Assembly: GCA_964579325.1 (NCBI GenBank)
Contig: CAZOHN010000091.1
Span: 1 to 13,726 of the forward strand
Source: CAZOHN01 sp964579325
GTDB lineage: Bacteria > Pseudomonadota > Alphaproteobacteria > Rhodobacterales > Rhodobacteraceae
DNA length: 13,726 nucleotides
Direction: 5' to 3'
Every line of letters begins with the position of its first letter. Position 1 is the first letter of the stretch. This document shows, one piece after another, positions 7,448-13,726 of the stretch. The notes beneath the pieces are model-generated. The model did not search any database and was not told the DNA's origin. It saw only the letters and a program-made list of their open reading frames with translations. The position numbers and the translations under genes were made by a program.

Positions 7448-8319
7448 GCCTCGTTCTCCACCTCGAGCAGCCGGCTGACATAGGGCACGCCGATCTGCCG
7501 TGTCAGCACGGCCTTCGTCGCCTGTCGCAGTCCGGCATGTCGGAGATTGTCGAGGTTTCGGTAGTGGACGGTGAAGATCTCGCGATCCGCCGGGAGCCTC
7601 TCGCCCTTGATCTTGCCGCCAAGAATGTAGTGCTGCTCCTCGGGCAGGATGTTCCAGTCCAGTCCCGCGCGGCGGATCGCGACCGGGAGTGTCATCTGGT
7701 CGAGGTAGGGACGGCGGCGGTCGAGACTGTCGATCCGGTCCACGGCGCGGGCGGTGTCGTACCAGACGTCCGGAAAACGCCCGCTAGGCGCCTCCGCCTC
7801 GGGGAACACGACGAGGCCGGCCGAGAAGTAGGGCGCCACGCCCGTTCCGCGTCGCATCAGGTCTACCCTCTCATCCGGCACATCGAGGCCGAAGGTCCCC
7901 CAGATCAGCGGCCAGACGTCCTGACTGCCCCATTGCATCGAGGCGGCGACCGAGCACGAGACGTGGCCCCCGCGCACCAGAAATTCGGGGCGGTTGGGGC
8001 GCAGGAAGGCCACGTCGCTGTCGACGAAGGCCGAGAATTCGGTGTCGCGCTGTTCGAGGCAGGCGAGGATCTTGTTGCCGTGCGGGTAGGGCTCGTCCCA
8101 TCGGCCCTCTGTCACCACCGGGCGCACCTCGGCCCCCATCATCTCGTGCGCCTTGATCACTGCGGGAGAAATCTCGGTCATGCGATGCGCCGGGCAGTAA
8201 CCCACGGCCTTCACCTCCGACGGAAAGCACTCACGGATCGTGGCCAGCAGCGTGCAGGCCATGATCTCATAGTCGGGTGGCTCGACGATGTAGAATAGCG
8301 TGAGCGACGGCGAGCGCAC
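7444..8319 (-). CDS. Predicted GT-A-type glycosyltransferase (DSD motif)
   Basis: This 291-residue protein is probably a cytoplasmic nucleotide-sugar glycosyltransferase. Evidence is a DxD-type metal motif in FSAFVDSDVAFLRP (Asp100-Ser-Asp102), a YFSAGLVVFP segment (164-173) resembling the FNAG-V motif of family 8-like enzymes, YLDQMTLP (205-212), and a late HYRN (252-255). I cannot place it in a specific GT family with certainty. The GTG at 8319 is chosen as start: GGGGAGG lies nine bases upstream, and the start sits five bases beyond the stop of the upstream gene. The open frame continues to 8496, but that extension is a Pro/Arg-rich shadow of the neighbouring gene. It lies between another glycosyltransferase and an FkbM methyltransferase on the same strand, which supports a role in glycan synthesis. 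Confidence 0.75.
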   Translation of the reverse strand: MRSPSLTLFYIVEPPDYEIMACTLLATIRECFPSEVKAVGYCPAHRMTEISPAVIKAHEMMGAEVRPVVTEGRWDEPYPHGNKILACLEQRDTEFSAFVDSDVAFLRPNRPEFLVRGGHVSCSVAASMQWGSQDVWPLIWGTFGLDVPDERVDLMRRGTGVAPYFSAGLVVFPEAEAPSGRFPDVWYDTARAVDRIDSLDRRRPYLDQMTLPVAIRRAGLDWNILPEEQHYILGGKIKGERLPADREIFTVHYRNLDNLRHAGLRQATKAVLTRQIGVPYVSRLLEVENEA

Positions 8320-8323
8320 GACC

Positions 8324-9139
8324 TCAGTCCTCCCCGCCTTCCAGCGCAGCCTCGGGCCGGATCCCGAACGTCTCGCACATCCGCGCGGCATAGGAGTTCT
8401 GCAGCGGTGGGTTCTTGCGCCACCAGGGCCGGGTGCCGTTGGTGTAGAGATGGACCGAAAGGGTGGCGTCGGTGAAGTGCCCCTCGACGCTGCCATGCGG
8501 GTCGTAGAACACGTCGTTGAGCTGGAACGGCACGGGGTACAGCACGTCTGGTGTGAGCGCCTTCTCGTAGTCGCCAGTTTCCCTTGCGAAATAGGTGAAC
8601 GCCTGCGGCCCGAAAGCGGTCCGCTCGGCGTTGTAGATGCGCACAGGATGCGGCAGGTCGGCGAACTTCTTCAGGCGCCTCTTCTGCCGGTCGTTGAACC
8701 AGGGCGGCGCGTCGGGCAGGTTCTCGTAGTAGTCGAGTAGCCGCGCCATCAGTTCGCCATCGGGCGGGATGTAGACCACCCCGCAGTTAAGTGCGCCGCG
8801 GAAGCCGTGGCCGGCATAGATGTGGGTCATCTCGTCGGGGAAGGGCTGGTGGCAAAGCGCGTCGCAGTCGATCCAGACTGCGTTCGTCGCCTTGATCATC
8901 TTGTAGCGGAACACATTCGACCAGAACGACGCGGAGGTCTCCTCCACGAGCTTGAGGTCGAATACCATGATGTCGGAAGCCGGCCTGATTTGAACGCCTT
9001 CAGGGGCGTTCTTCACGTCGTGTGTGCAATAGAGCGTGGTCGGGTGCCCTGCCGCGACGTGGCTTTGCAGGCAAAGCTGATTGAGGTAATGGAGCCGCTC
9101 GCCAATCCAGAGCGAAGCGACGGGTCGCCGGGTGGTCAC
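8324..9139 (-). CDS. Predicted glycosyltransferase with DXD sugar-binding region
   Basis: This 271-residue protein resembles bacterial proteins of the DXD sugar-binding/alpha-1,4-glycosyltransferase-like group. Recognisable features are the N-terminal SLWIGERLHYLNQLCLQSHVAAGH (from residue 9, core LWIG and a QLCL/S pattern), the DxD motif in VWIDCDALC (Asp91-Cys-Asp93), NCGVVYIP (118-125) and a late SVHLYTNGTR (228-237), whose His230 is a typical metal/donor ligand position. The only plausible start is GTG at 9139, just before the LWIG segment, with a modest AGAAGG about ten bases upstream. It is the first gene of the minus-strand operon and diverges from the GSCFA gene across 9140-9320. Donor and acceptor sugars cannot be inferred. 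Confidence 0.8.
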   Translation of the reverse strand: MTTRRPVASLWIGERLHYLNQLCLQSHVAAGHPTTLYCTHDVKNAPEGVQIRPASDIMVFDLKLVEETSASFWSNVFRYKMIKATNAVWIDCDALCHQPFPDEMTHIYAGHGFRGALNCGVVYIPPDGELMARLLDYYENLPDAPPWFNDRQKRRLKKFADLPHPVRIYNAERTAFGPQAFTYFARETGDYEKALTPDVLYPVPFQLNDVFYDPHGSVEGHFTDATLSVHLYTNGTRPWWRKNPPLQNSYAARMCETFGIRPEAALEGGED

Positions 9140-9320
9140 TGCTGCTGCCCTTCTGGTCCGGGCGGGTGGCCCCGCCTCGTGCTGTTGTCGCCCGAAAAGA
9201 TGCCCGGCGCAGGCGATGCTGTCCAGCGGCCGTGCGCGTCGGACTTCAGACGGCTAGGCAAACCAGTTCGAGCGTGGCAGAATCACCGCAAAACAAGAGC
9301 AATCATTCCGGTTGAGGCCC
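9140..9320. promoter_or_regulatory. Divergent intergenic region between the two arms of the glycan block
   Basis: This 181-base gap separates two divergent start codons and must hold the promoters of both arms if they are transcribed from here. The half nearer the GSCFA gene (about 9255-9310) is visibly richer in A and T than its surroundings, as promoters in GC-rich genomes often are. I could not assign a convincing -35/-10 pair on either strand. The other half contains a short GC-rich hairpin (9161-9176). Open frames across the gap are shadows of the flanking genes. Confidence 0.5.
9161..9176 (-). promoter_or_regulatory. Possible 5'-leader hairpin of the minus-strand operon
   Basis: A perfect 6-bp inverted repeat (GGCGGG / CCCGCC) with a four-base loop lies 21 bases upstream of the GTG start at 9139. 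In the minus-strand transcript it would form a GC-rich stem just above the ribosome-binding site. It could affect translation, but stems of this size also arise by chance in GC-rich DNA. Confidence 0.25.
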
Positions 9321-10262
9321 ATGTCGATCACCATCGCACCCAAGCGAAACCCCGCCTGGGGACGCTTCCATCCAGAGCGCCGCGTCACCGAAGTCCGTCG
9401 GCCGCTGTTTGGCCCCGATGCGCGCTTCTTCCTGATGGGCTCGTGCTTTGCCGAGGAAATCCGGCTGGCGCTCGAGGACGCGTTGGGTCCGGGCAGGGTG
9501 GGACCGAACTATGCTGCTCTCGCCTTCGATCCGGCGCGGGCGCAGGTGGATGAGTTACCCCATCGCAATCACCTGAATACCTACAACGCGGCAAGCGTCC
9601 TCCAGGAGATCGAGCGCATCCTCGGCCTCTGGACGCCCGAGCCCGACGACTGGTGGGAGGTGAACGGCCAACTTCAGTGCCCCTACCGCCGTCTTGTATT
9701 CGCCGACTCGCCCGAGACATTCGCCGCAGTTACCGCCGGCCTCGACCGTATCCTGCGCGACGGGTTCACAGCGGCCGAGCACTTCGTGTTCACTTTCGGG
9801 ATGACCGAACTGTTCGTGAACCAGCGCTCGGGCAAAGTGGCCAGCCAGAAGCCCGGCTATGGCCGGGGGGGTGGCAAGCACGAAACACGCTACGTCCGCG
9901 CGAGCTTCGCCGAGTGCAAGGCGACGATCCTGCGCATCGCCGACCTGATCGGAGAGGCGAAGCCGCAGGCGCGGCTGTTCATGACGGTCTCGCCGGTGCC
10001 GCTCAAGCGAACCTGGTCGGGCGAGGACATCTTCGTGGCGAACGCCCGGTCGAAGGCGACGCTGCGCGCGGCGTTGGCCGAGGCGGCAGACGAACGCGAG
10101 AACATCGTCTACTTCCCGTCCTATGACGTCGTGCTGGCCGAAGGCCTGGGCGCTTTCGAGGACGACGGTCGCCATGTTCGCCGAGCGCTCGTGGAAGAGA
10201 TCACCCGCGGATTCGTTGCGACCTTTCTCGATGACGGAAGCGCGCGCCAGGCGGCCGAATGA
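9321..10262 (+). CDS. GSCFA domain protein (SGNH-hydrolase-like)
   Basis: This 313-residue protein has the eponymous motif in FFLMGSCFAEEI (36-47) and belongs to the GSCFA family. That family is related to SGNH/GDSL hydrolases, which remove or transfer acyl groups; Ser41 would be the nucleophile. Other conserved-looking blocks are NHLNTYNA (83-90), FVFTFGMTELF (155-165), FMTVSPVPLKRT (220-231) and DDGRHV (281-286), where Asp282/His285 could complete a catalytic set. This catalytic reading is inferred from the superfamily. The ATG at 9321 is chosen over a TTG three codons upstream; GAGG lies three bases before it, a short spacing. No signal peptide is visible, so it probably acts in the cytoplasm. 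Its stop overlaps the start of the glycosyltransferase fusion (ATGA), so the pair is likely co-translated, pointing to acylation or deacylation of a glycan. Confidence 0.88.
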   Translation: MSITIAPKRNPAWGRFHPERRVTEVRRPLFGPDARFFLMGSCFAEEIRLALEDALGPGRVGPNYAALAFDPARAQVDELPHRNHLNTYNAASVLQEIERILGLWTPEPDDWWEVNGQLQCPYRRLVFADSPETFAAVTAGLDRILRDGFTAAEHFVFTFGMTELFVNQRSGKVASQKPGYGRGGGKHETRYVRASFAECKATILRIADLIGEAKPQARLFMTVSPVPLKRTWSGEDIFVANARSKATLRAALAEAADERENIVYFPSYDVVLAEGLGAFEDDGRHVRRALVEEITRGFVATFLDDGSARQAAE

Positions 10263-12139
10263 CCGGAGACGGGGCAGACAAGATCGCGGCTGTGCACGAG
10301 GACCCCAGGGCAGCGGAACGACGGCCTCGCACACCCAAGCCTCGGGTGCCCGCCAAGCCGGAACGCTTCTCGGGCCGGTCAGCCCGATTTGGCGCGGTAC
10401 CCTTCGGCCTCAAGTCCCACGTCAGCCCGCACGGACAGATCACCGCCGTCTCGATGATGAAGGACGAAGGACCTTTCGTCATCGAGTGGGTCGCCCACCA
10501 GATCGCCCTCGGCTTCACCGACCTCGTCGTCTACACGAACGACTGCAGCGACGGCACCGACCTGATGCTGATGCGGCTGGAAGAACTGGGCCTGGCGCAT
10601 CACCGCGTCAACGTAATCCCTCCGGGTCTGCGGCCTCAGCCATCGGCCCTCTCGCATGCGCAGGCCGAGCCCGTGGTCCAGGCGTCCGACTGGGTCATGG
10701 TCTTCGACGCCGACGAGTTCCTGTCGATCCGCTACGGCGACGGCACGCTCGATGACCTGATCGGCGCCGCGAAGGCGCGGGGTGCGAACGGCATCGTTGT
10801 GACCTGGCGCATCTTCGGTTCTGGCGGTGTCGTTGAGTGGTCCCGCGACCCGGTGACGGAGCAGTATCTGATGGCCGCTCCGGCTGACTGGAACAAGGGC
10901 TGGGGGGTCAAGACGCTCTTCCAGTACGACGCCGGTTACTGGAACCTCGGCATCCACCGGCCCAAGATGAAGAACAAGTGGATCGACACTGGCTTCCCCG
11001 AACAGGTGCGCTGGCTCAATGGGTCGGGAAGGCCGATGGAGGAGTATTTCAAGTTCCGCGGCTGGCGGTCGATCGTGCGCACCATTGGCTACGACTGGGT
11101 GCAGCTGAACCACTACGCGGTGAAGAGCATCGATAGCTACGCGATCCGCAAGTTGCGGGGCAATGTCAACTTCAAGAAGGACAAGTACAACTCAGACTAC
11201 TGGGCGCTCCAGGACCGAAACGAGGTCCGTGACGAGACCCAGCTGCGCTATCGCGAGCGGCGCGGTGCGGTGATCGCGGCGCTGCTGTCCGATCCGGTCC
11301 TGCGGGAGCTGCACGAGGCCGCGGTGGAACGCGCCGAGGCTCGGCTTGCCGAGATCAAGGCGGGCGAGGACTATACGCGCCTGAAGGCCGACCTTGCCGC
11401 CGCATCGGCACGTCCCTTGTCGGAGATCGTCGCCAAACCGCCACAGGCGCGCGATCCGGCGAAGATCGCCGCGAAGATGTCGGAGGTCGAGAAGCGCCGA
11501 ACCGGAGCCGAGAAAGCCGCGCGGCGCGAGGCCGGGGAGAAGCCTCCGGTATCTCTACCGGAGGCGGACTACCTCGCGCTGCCGCTCGACGCTGCGGCCG
11601 AGCCGGCCTGCGACTGGCATGAGAACCACGGCATCGTGCTTCCCGCCGATGGCCGCGTCTTTGCCCCTGCGGCCCTCAAGGCCATCGCCGAGGGGAAGTT
11701 CCAGCGAGGGCTCGCCCGGAAACTCCCCGGCATGATCCCCGAGGCAGCGCGCGTCCTGGCGCTGGGGGCAGGGTGCGGGTTCCTTGCCGCCCATCTCGCC
11801 CGCGCCCGGCCCGATATTTCCGTCTCGGCATTCGAGGCTGTGCTGCCGCTGGCCACGACCTTGCGCCGGGTGCTCTTGCACAACGGGCTGGAGGCGCGCG
11901 TAGCGGTTGCGGCGGATTGGCCGGACGGGTCGGGGCCGCGGGCGATGCTGCTCGGCGATCCGGCGGCAACGCCGGATCTTCTCGCAGGTGCGGCACCCGA
12001 CTGGCTGCTCGTCCACGGTCGACTTGCGGCTGCCTCCGACGCCATGGACTTCGCCCGATGGGAGGAGGCCGCCGTCACCGTTGGTCTGGTGCCAGCCGAG
12101 CTCGATCCCCGCCTCGGCCGTCTCTTCGCCCGCAACTGA
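10259..12139 (+). CDS. Glycosyltransferase family 2_4 domain fused to a methyltransferase-like domain
   Basis: This 626-residue protein has several parts. Residues 1-60 are a basic, Pro/Arg-rich lead. Residues 61-330 form a glycosyltransferase 2_4-like domain with SMMKDEGPF (65-73), YTNDCSDGTD (92-101), DADEF (150-154, the metal-binding DxD), WLNGSG (252-257), HYAVKS (285-290) and RGNVNFKKDKY (300-310). Residues 340-430 are charged and probably helical or coiled-coil. From about 440 a domain resembles a SAM-dependent methyltransferase: VLALGAGCGFLAAH (499-512) and an acidic residue after the second strand in AFEA (524-527). The MDIEG-type motif of FkbM enzymes is missing and the tail is short, so this domain may be non-catalytic. 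The start overlaps the GSCFA stop. A close paralogue of the first domain lies convergently at 12150-13274. Substrate unknown. Confidence 0.82.
   Translation: MTGDGADKIAAVHEDPRAAERRPRTPKPRVPAKPERFSGRSARFGAVPFGLKSHVSPHGQITAVSMMKDEGPFVIEWVAHQIALGFTDLVVYTNDCSDGTDLMLMRLEELGLAHHRVNVIPPGLRPQPSALSHAQAEPVVQASDWVMVFDADEFLSIRYGDGTLDDLIGAAKARGANGIVVTWRIFGSGGVVEWSRDPVTEQYLMAAPADWNKGWGVKTLFQYDAGYWNLGIHRPKMKNKWIDTGFPEQVRWLNGSGRPMEEYFKFRGWRSIVRTIGYDWVQLNHYAVKSIDSYAIRKLRGNVNFKKDKYNSDYWALQDRNEVRDETQLRYRERRGAVIAALLSDPVLRELHEAAVERAEARLAEIKAGEDYTRLKADLAAASARPLSEIVAKPPQARDPAKIAAKMSEVEKRRTGAEKAARREAGEKPPVSLPEADYLALPLDAAAEPACDWHENHGIVLPADGRVFAPAALKAIAEGKFQRGLARKLPGMIPEAARVLALGAGCGFLAAHLARARPDISVSAFEAVLPLATTLRRVLLHNGLEARVAVAADWPDGSGPRAMLLGDPAATPDLLAGAAPDWLLVHGRLAAASDAMDFARWEEAAVTVGLVPAELDPRLGRLFARN
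11542..11565. repeat. Perfect 10-bp inverted repeat inside the fusion gene, at the domain junction
   Basis: GCCTCCGGTA and its exact reverse complement TACCGGAGGC are separated by a TCTC loop. The repeat lies at codons 428-436 of the fusion gene, between the charged linker and the methyltransferase-like domain. No T-tract follows on either strand, so it does not look like a standard intrinsic terminator. Confidence 0.85.
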
Positions 12140-12144
12140 GCGGT

Positions 12145-12163
12145 GACGCCTAGGGTTGGCGTT
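12145..12163. terminator. Possible bidirectional hairpin between convergent genes
   Basis: ACGCC and GGCGT pair perfectly (12146-12150 with 12158-12162), with a 7-base loop and a flanking G-T wobble. The hairpin lies over the 10-base gap between the stop at 12139 (+) and the stop at 12150 (-). It has no T-run on either side, so termination here would be weak or Rho-assisted. The position is what makes it a candidate. Confidence 0.3.
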
Positions 12164-13274
12164 TCGCCGCCCGCGCCCGCGCCGCGCCGTCCGCGAGCAT
12201 CCTGGCGAGGCGCGCCTCGTCCACACCCTCGGCCCGCAGCCGCGCGACTTCGGCCTTGGCAGGCTTCGGCAGATGGTGCGTGTAGACCACCTCTCCCAAC
12301 CGGTCGAAGGGAACCGACGCCGCAGCGTCCAGCGCCGCGATCTCTGCGGCGAACTCTGATGCGGCGCGCAGGGCAGTGATCCGGCATTCGTGCTCGGCTA
12401 CTGCAGCGGTTTCCAGCGCCGCCAGCTCCGGGTCAGCGCGCCATTCGTCGAGAAGTGCCGCGATGGCCGACTTGTGCCGTGCAGCCTGCGGCGTCTCGAT
12501 CTCGTTGCGGTCGAACATGCCGAAGTAGCTGGCGTCATATTTGTCGGGCTTCAGGTTCACATTCCCCCTCAACCGGCGCAGCAGGAATGCCTCGCGCGAC
12601 TTCACGGCGAAATGTGCGATCTCGGCGAGGTCGTAGCCCAGCGTGTCCTGCTCGGACCGCCAGCCCGCAGTACGGAAGTCGTCCGGCAACCGCTCACCCG
12701 AGCCGTTCACCCAGGGCCCAGGGGGGGGTGTCCGGCCCTTGCCATGCGGGCGATGGATGCCAAGCCGCATCCCCGCAAATGGTCGGAAGAGCACCTTTAC
12801 ACCCCAGCCGCGCGGGAATGCGTCGGGTGCAGCACGGGTGTAGACCTCTAGTACGGGACCGGGGTTCCAGTGGCTGTGCCCGTTCGAGCCGTAGTGCCTC
12901 CAGGTGAGCGCGATTCCCTGGGTCTCGGGGGGCACGGCGCCCAGAAGGTCGGGCAGCCTGCCTGACCCCGCGCGGATCGTCAGGAACTCATCGGCGTCGA
13001 GCGCGTTGACCCAGCATGCGCTTGTCACGGCACGATCCCGCGAGGCGAGTCTCAGCGCATGAGGCTGGGGCTTCTTGCCCTCCGGCACAACGTTCTCCCG
13101 CCGTTCGGCGAGGCCCATCGCCTCAAGCCGGTCGAGCATGCGGTCGGTCCCGTCTGTGCAGTCGTTGGTCCAGACCACGATCCGGTCGAAGCCGATGGCA
13201 CGATGATGCGCCAGCCATTCGAGCAGGAACGGCCCCTCGTCCTTCATCATGGAAACCAGCACGGCCCCGCCCAT
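12150..13274 (-). CDS. Glycosyltransferase family 2_4-like protein, paralogue of the fused enzyme
   Basis: This 374-residue protein is a predicted glycosyltransferase of the Glyco_tranf_2_4 type. Motifs are LVSMMKDEGPFLLEW (6-20), WTNDCTDGTD (35-44), the metal-binding DADEF (93-97), WVNGSG (188-193), HFAVKS (221-226) and RGNVNLKPDKYDASYF (236-251). All match the first domain of the neighbouring convergent fusion in order and spacing. The tail (about 280-374) is alanine- and charge-rich, probably helical, with no methyltransferase-like domain. The ATG at 13274 is chosen, with GGAGGG 13 bases upstream, a rather long spacing. A GTG at 13343 would add 23 residues but leave only 23 bases before the divergent sodB and no room for promoters. 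Donor and acceptor are unknown. Confidence 0.83.
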   Translation of the reverse strand: MGGAVLVSMMKDEGPFLLEWLAHHRAIGFDRIVVWTNDCTDGTDRMLDRLEAMGLAERRENVVPEGKKPQPHALRLASRDRAVTSACWVNALDADEFLTIRAGSGRLPDLLGAVPPETQGIALTWRHYGSNGHSHWNPGPVLEVYTRAAPDAFPRGWGVKVLFRPFAGMRLGIHRPHGKGRTPPPGPWVNGSGERLPDDFRTAGWRSEQDTLGYDLAEIAHFAVKSREAFLLRRLRGNVNLKPDKYDASYFGMFDRNEIETPQAARHKSAIAALLDEWRADPELAALETAAVAEHECRITALRAASEFAAEIAALDAAASVPFDRLGEVVYTHHLPKPAKAEVARLRAEGVDEARLARMLADGAARARAAKRQP

Positions 13275-13298
13275 GTCGCGCTTCGATCCCTCCGGGCC

Positions 13299-13327
13299 TT
13301 GACCTTCCGACTTCCTCCCCTCTTTAT
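13299..13327 (+). promoter_or_regulatory. Candidate sigma-70-type promoter for sodB
   Basis: TTGACC at 13299-13304 matches five of six bases of the -35 consensus. A weak -10, CTTTAT (13322-13327), follows after a 17-base spacer and lies about 40 bases ahead of the sodB ATG. It sits in the spacer left if the divergent glycosyltransferase begins at 13274. The -10 match is poor, so this is tentative. Confidence 0.4.
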
Positions 13328-13366
13328 CGCGGCAACCCGACACATCCCAACCAGAAAGGTGCGACC

Positions 13367-13726
13367 ATGGCCTTCACGCTGCCAGACCTTCCCTACGCCC
13401 ACGATGCGCTCGCCGCGCTCGGCATGTCGAAGGAGACTCTCGAGTATCACCATGACCTCCACCACAAGGCCTATGTGGACAACGGCAACAAGCTGGTCGC
13501 GGGCACCGAGTGGGAGGGCAAGTCGCTCGAGGACATCGTGCGCGGCACCTACCAGGCCGGCGCGGTGGCGCAGAACGGCATCTTCAACAACGCCTCGCAG
13601 CACTGGAACCACAACATGTTCTGGGGCTGGATGGGCCCGGGCGAGGACAAGAAGATGCCCGGCGCGCTGGAAAAGGCCCTGACCGAGAGCTTTGGGTCGG
13701 TCGCCAAGTTCAAGGAGGACTTCGCC
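13367..13726 (+). CDS. sodB: Superoxide dismutase, iron type (partial, 3' end outside window)
   Basis: The first 120 codons are present and run to the window edge. The enzyme converts superoxide to O2 and H2O2 in the cytoplasm. The N-terminus MAFTLPDLPYAHDALAALGM is the standard Fe/Mn-SOD opening. The first two metal ligands are visible: His28 in EYHHDLHHKAYV and His82 in WNHNMFW. The remaining Asp and His ligands lie beyond the window. Gln78 in NNASQHWNH corresponds to the N-terminal-domain glutamine that marks iron-type enzymes, whereas manganese types usually have glycine there, so sodB is preferred; cambialistic use cannot be excluded. AAAGG lies eight bases before the ATG. The gene diverges from the glycosyltransferase on its left and is not obviously linked to the glycan block. 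Confidence 0.95.
   Translation, partial: MAFTLPDLPYAHDALAALGMSKETLEYHHDLHHKAYVDNGNKLVAGTEWEGKSLEDIVRGTYQAGAVAQNGIFNNASQHWNHNMFWGWMGPGEDKKMPGALEKALTESFGSVAKFKEDFA

Noticed and set aside
8320..8496. N-terminal extension of the DSD glycosyltransferase into the upstream gene
   Set aside because: It is Pro/Arg/Gly-rich shadow sequence of the upstream glycosyltransferase, and a well-placed ribosome-binding site serves the GTG at 8319.
9245..9254. A 10-mer identical to the reverse complement of the Neisseria DNA uptake sequence (GCCGTCTGAA)
   Set aside because: It occurs once, lies in a GC-rich alphaproteobacterial context, and a single 10-mer match in a 13.7 kb window is not remarkable. No second copy or paired inverted copy was noticed.
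8807..9553. Plus-strand open frame crossing the divergent intergenic region
   Set aside because: Most of it is antisense to the DCD glycosyltransferase and its end is out of frame in the GSCFA gene. It has no motif and no ribosome-binding site of note.

Overview
The window is GC-rich and has tightly packed genes with ATGA stop/start overlaps. It reads as chromosomal DNA of an alphaproteobacterium, most likely in the Rhodobacteraceae/Roseobacteraceae. The support is the soxBDAG heterotetrameric sarcosine oxidase operon, a DUF1800-DUF1501 pair, GSCFA and DUF-type glycosyltransferase genes, and an alphaproteobacterial iron-type superoxide dismutase. This placement is inferred from protein content; no rRNA or other phylogenetic marker is present. 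No tRNA, rRNA, CRISPR array, transposase, integrase or phage gene was seen.

Positions 1-4140 (+) are the 3' part of soxB followed by complete soxD, soxA and soxG, in close or overlapping arrangement. Together they encode the tetrahydrofolate-linked enzyme that oxidises sarcosine (N-methylglycine) to glycine, releasing H2O2 and passing the methyl carbon to folate. The folate genes often found after soxG (purU, folD) are absent here. After an 82-98 base gap (4141 onward) lies a two-gene unit of uncharacterised families: a DUF1800 protein and a Tat-exported DUF1501 protein (4238-6736).

Positions 6740-13274 are a block of six genes that look like surface-glycan or exported-polysaccharide genes. 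From a shared intergenic region (9140-9320), one arm runs leftward: DCD glycosyltransferase, DSD glycosyltransferase, FkbM methyltransferase. The other runs rightward: a GSCFA/SGNH-type protein, then a fused glycosyltransferase 2_4 + methyltransferase-like protein. A second glycosyltransferase 2_4 paralogue (12150-13274, minus) converges on the fused gene. The block holds four predicted glycosyl transferases, one apparently intact methyltransferase, one methyltransferase-like domain and one possible esterase/acyltransferase. That set would suit building and decorating a glycan, but no substrate can be read from the sequence.

The window ends inside sodB (13367-13726, +), which diverges from the last glycosyltransferase across a short promoter-like spacer. 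The points most worth a second look are the divergent glycan block as a unit, the glycosyltransferase/methyltransferase-like fusion with a perfect 10-bp inverted repeat at its domain junction, and the DUF1800-DUF1501 pair with only one evident export signal.
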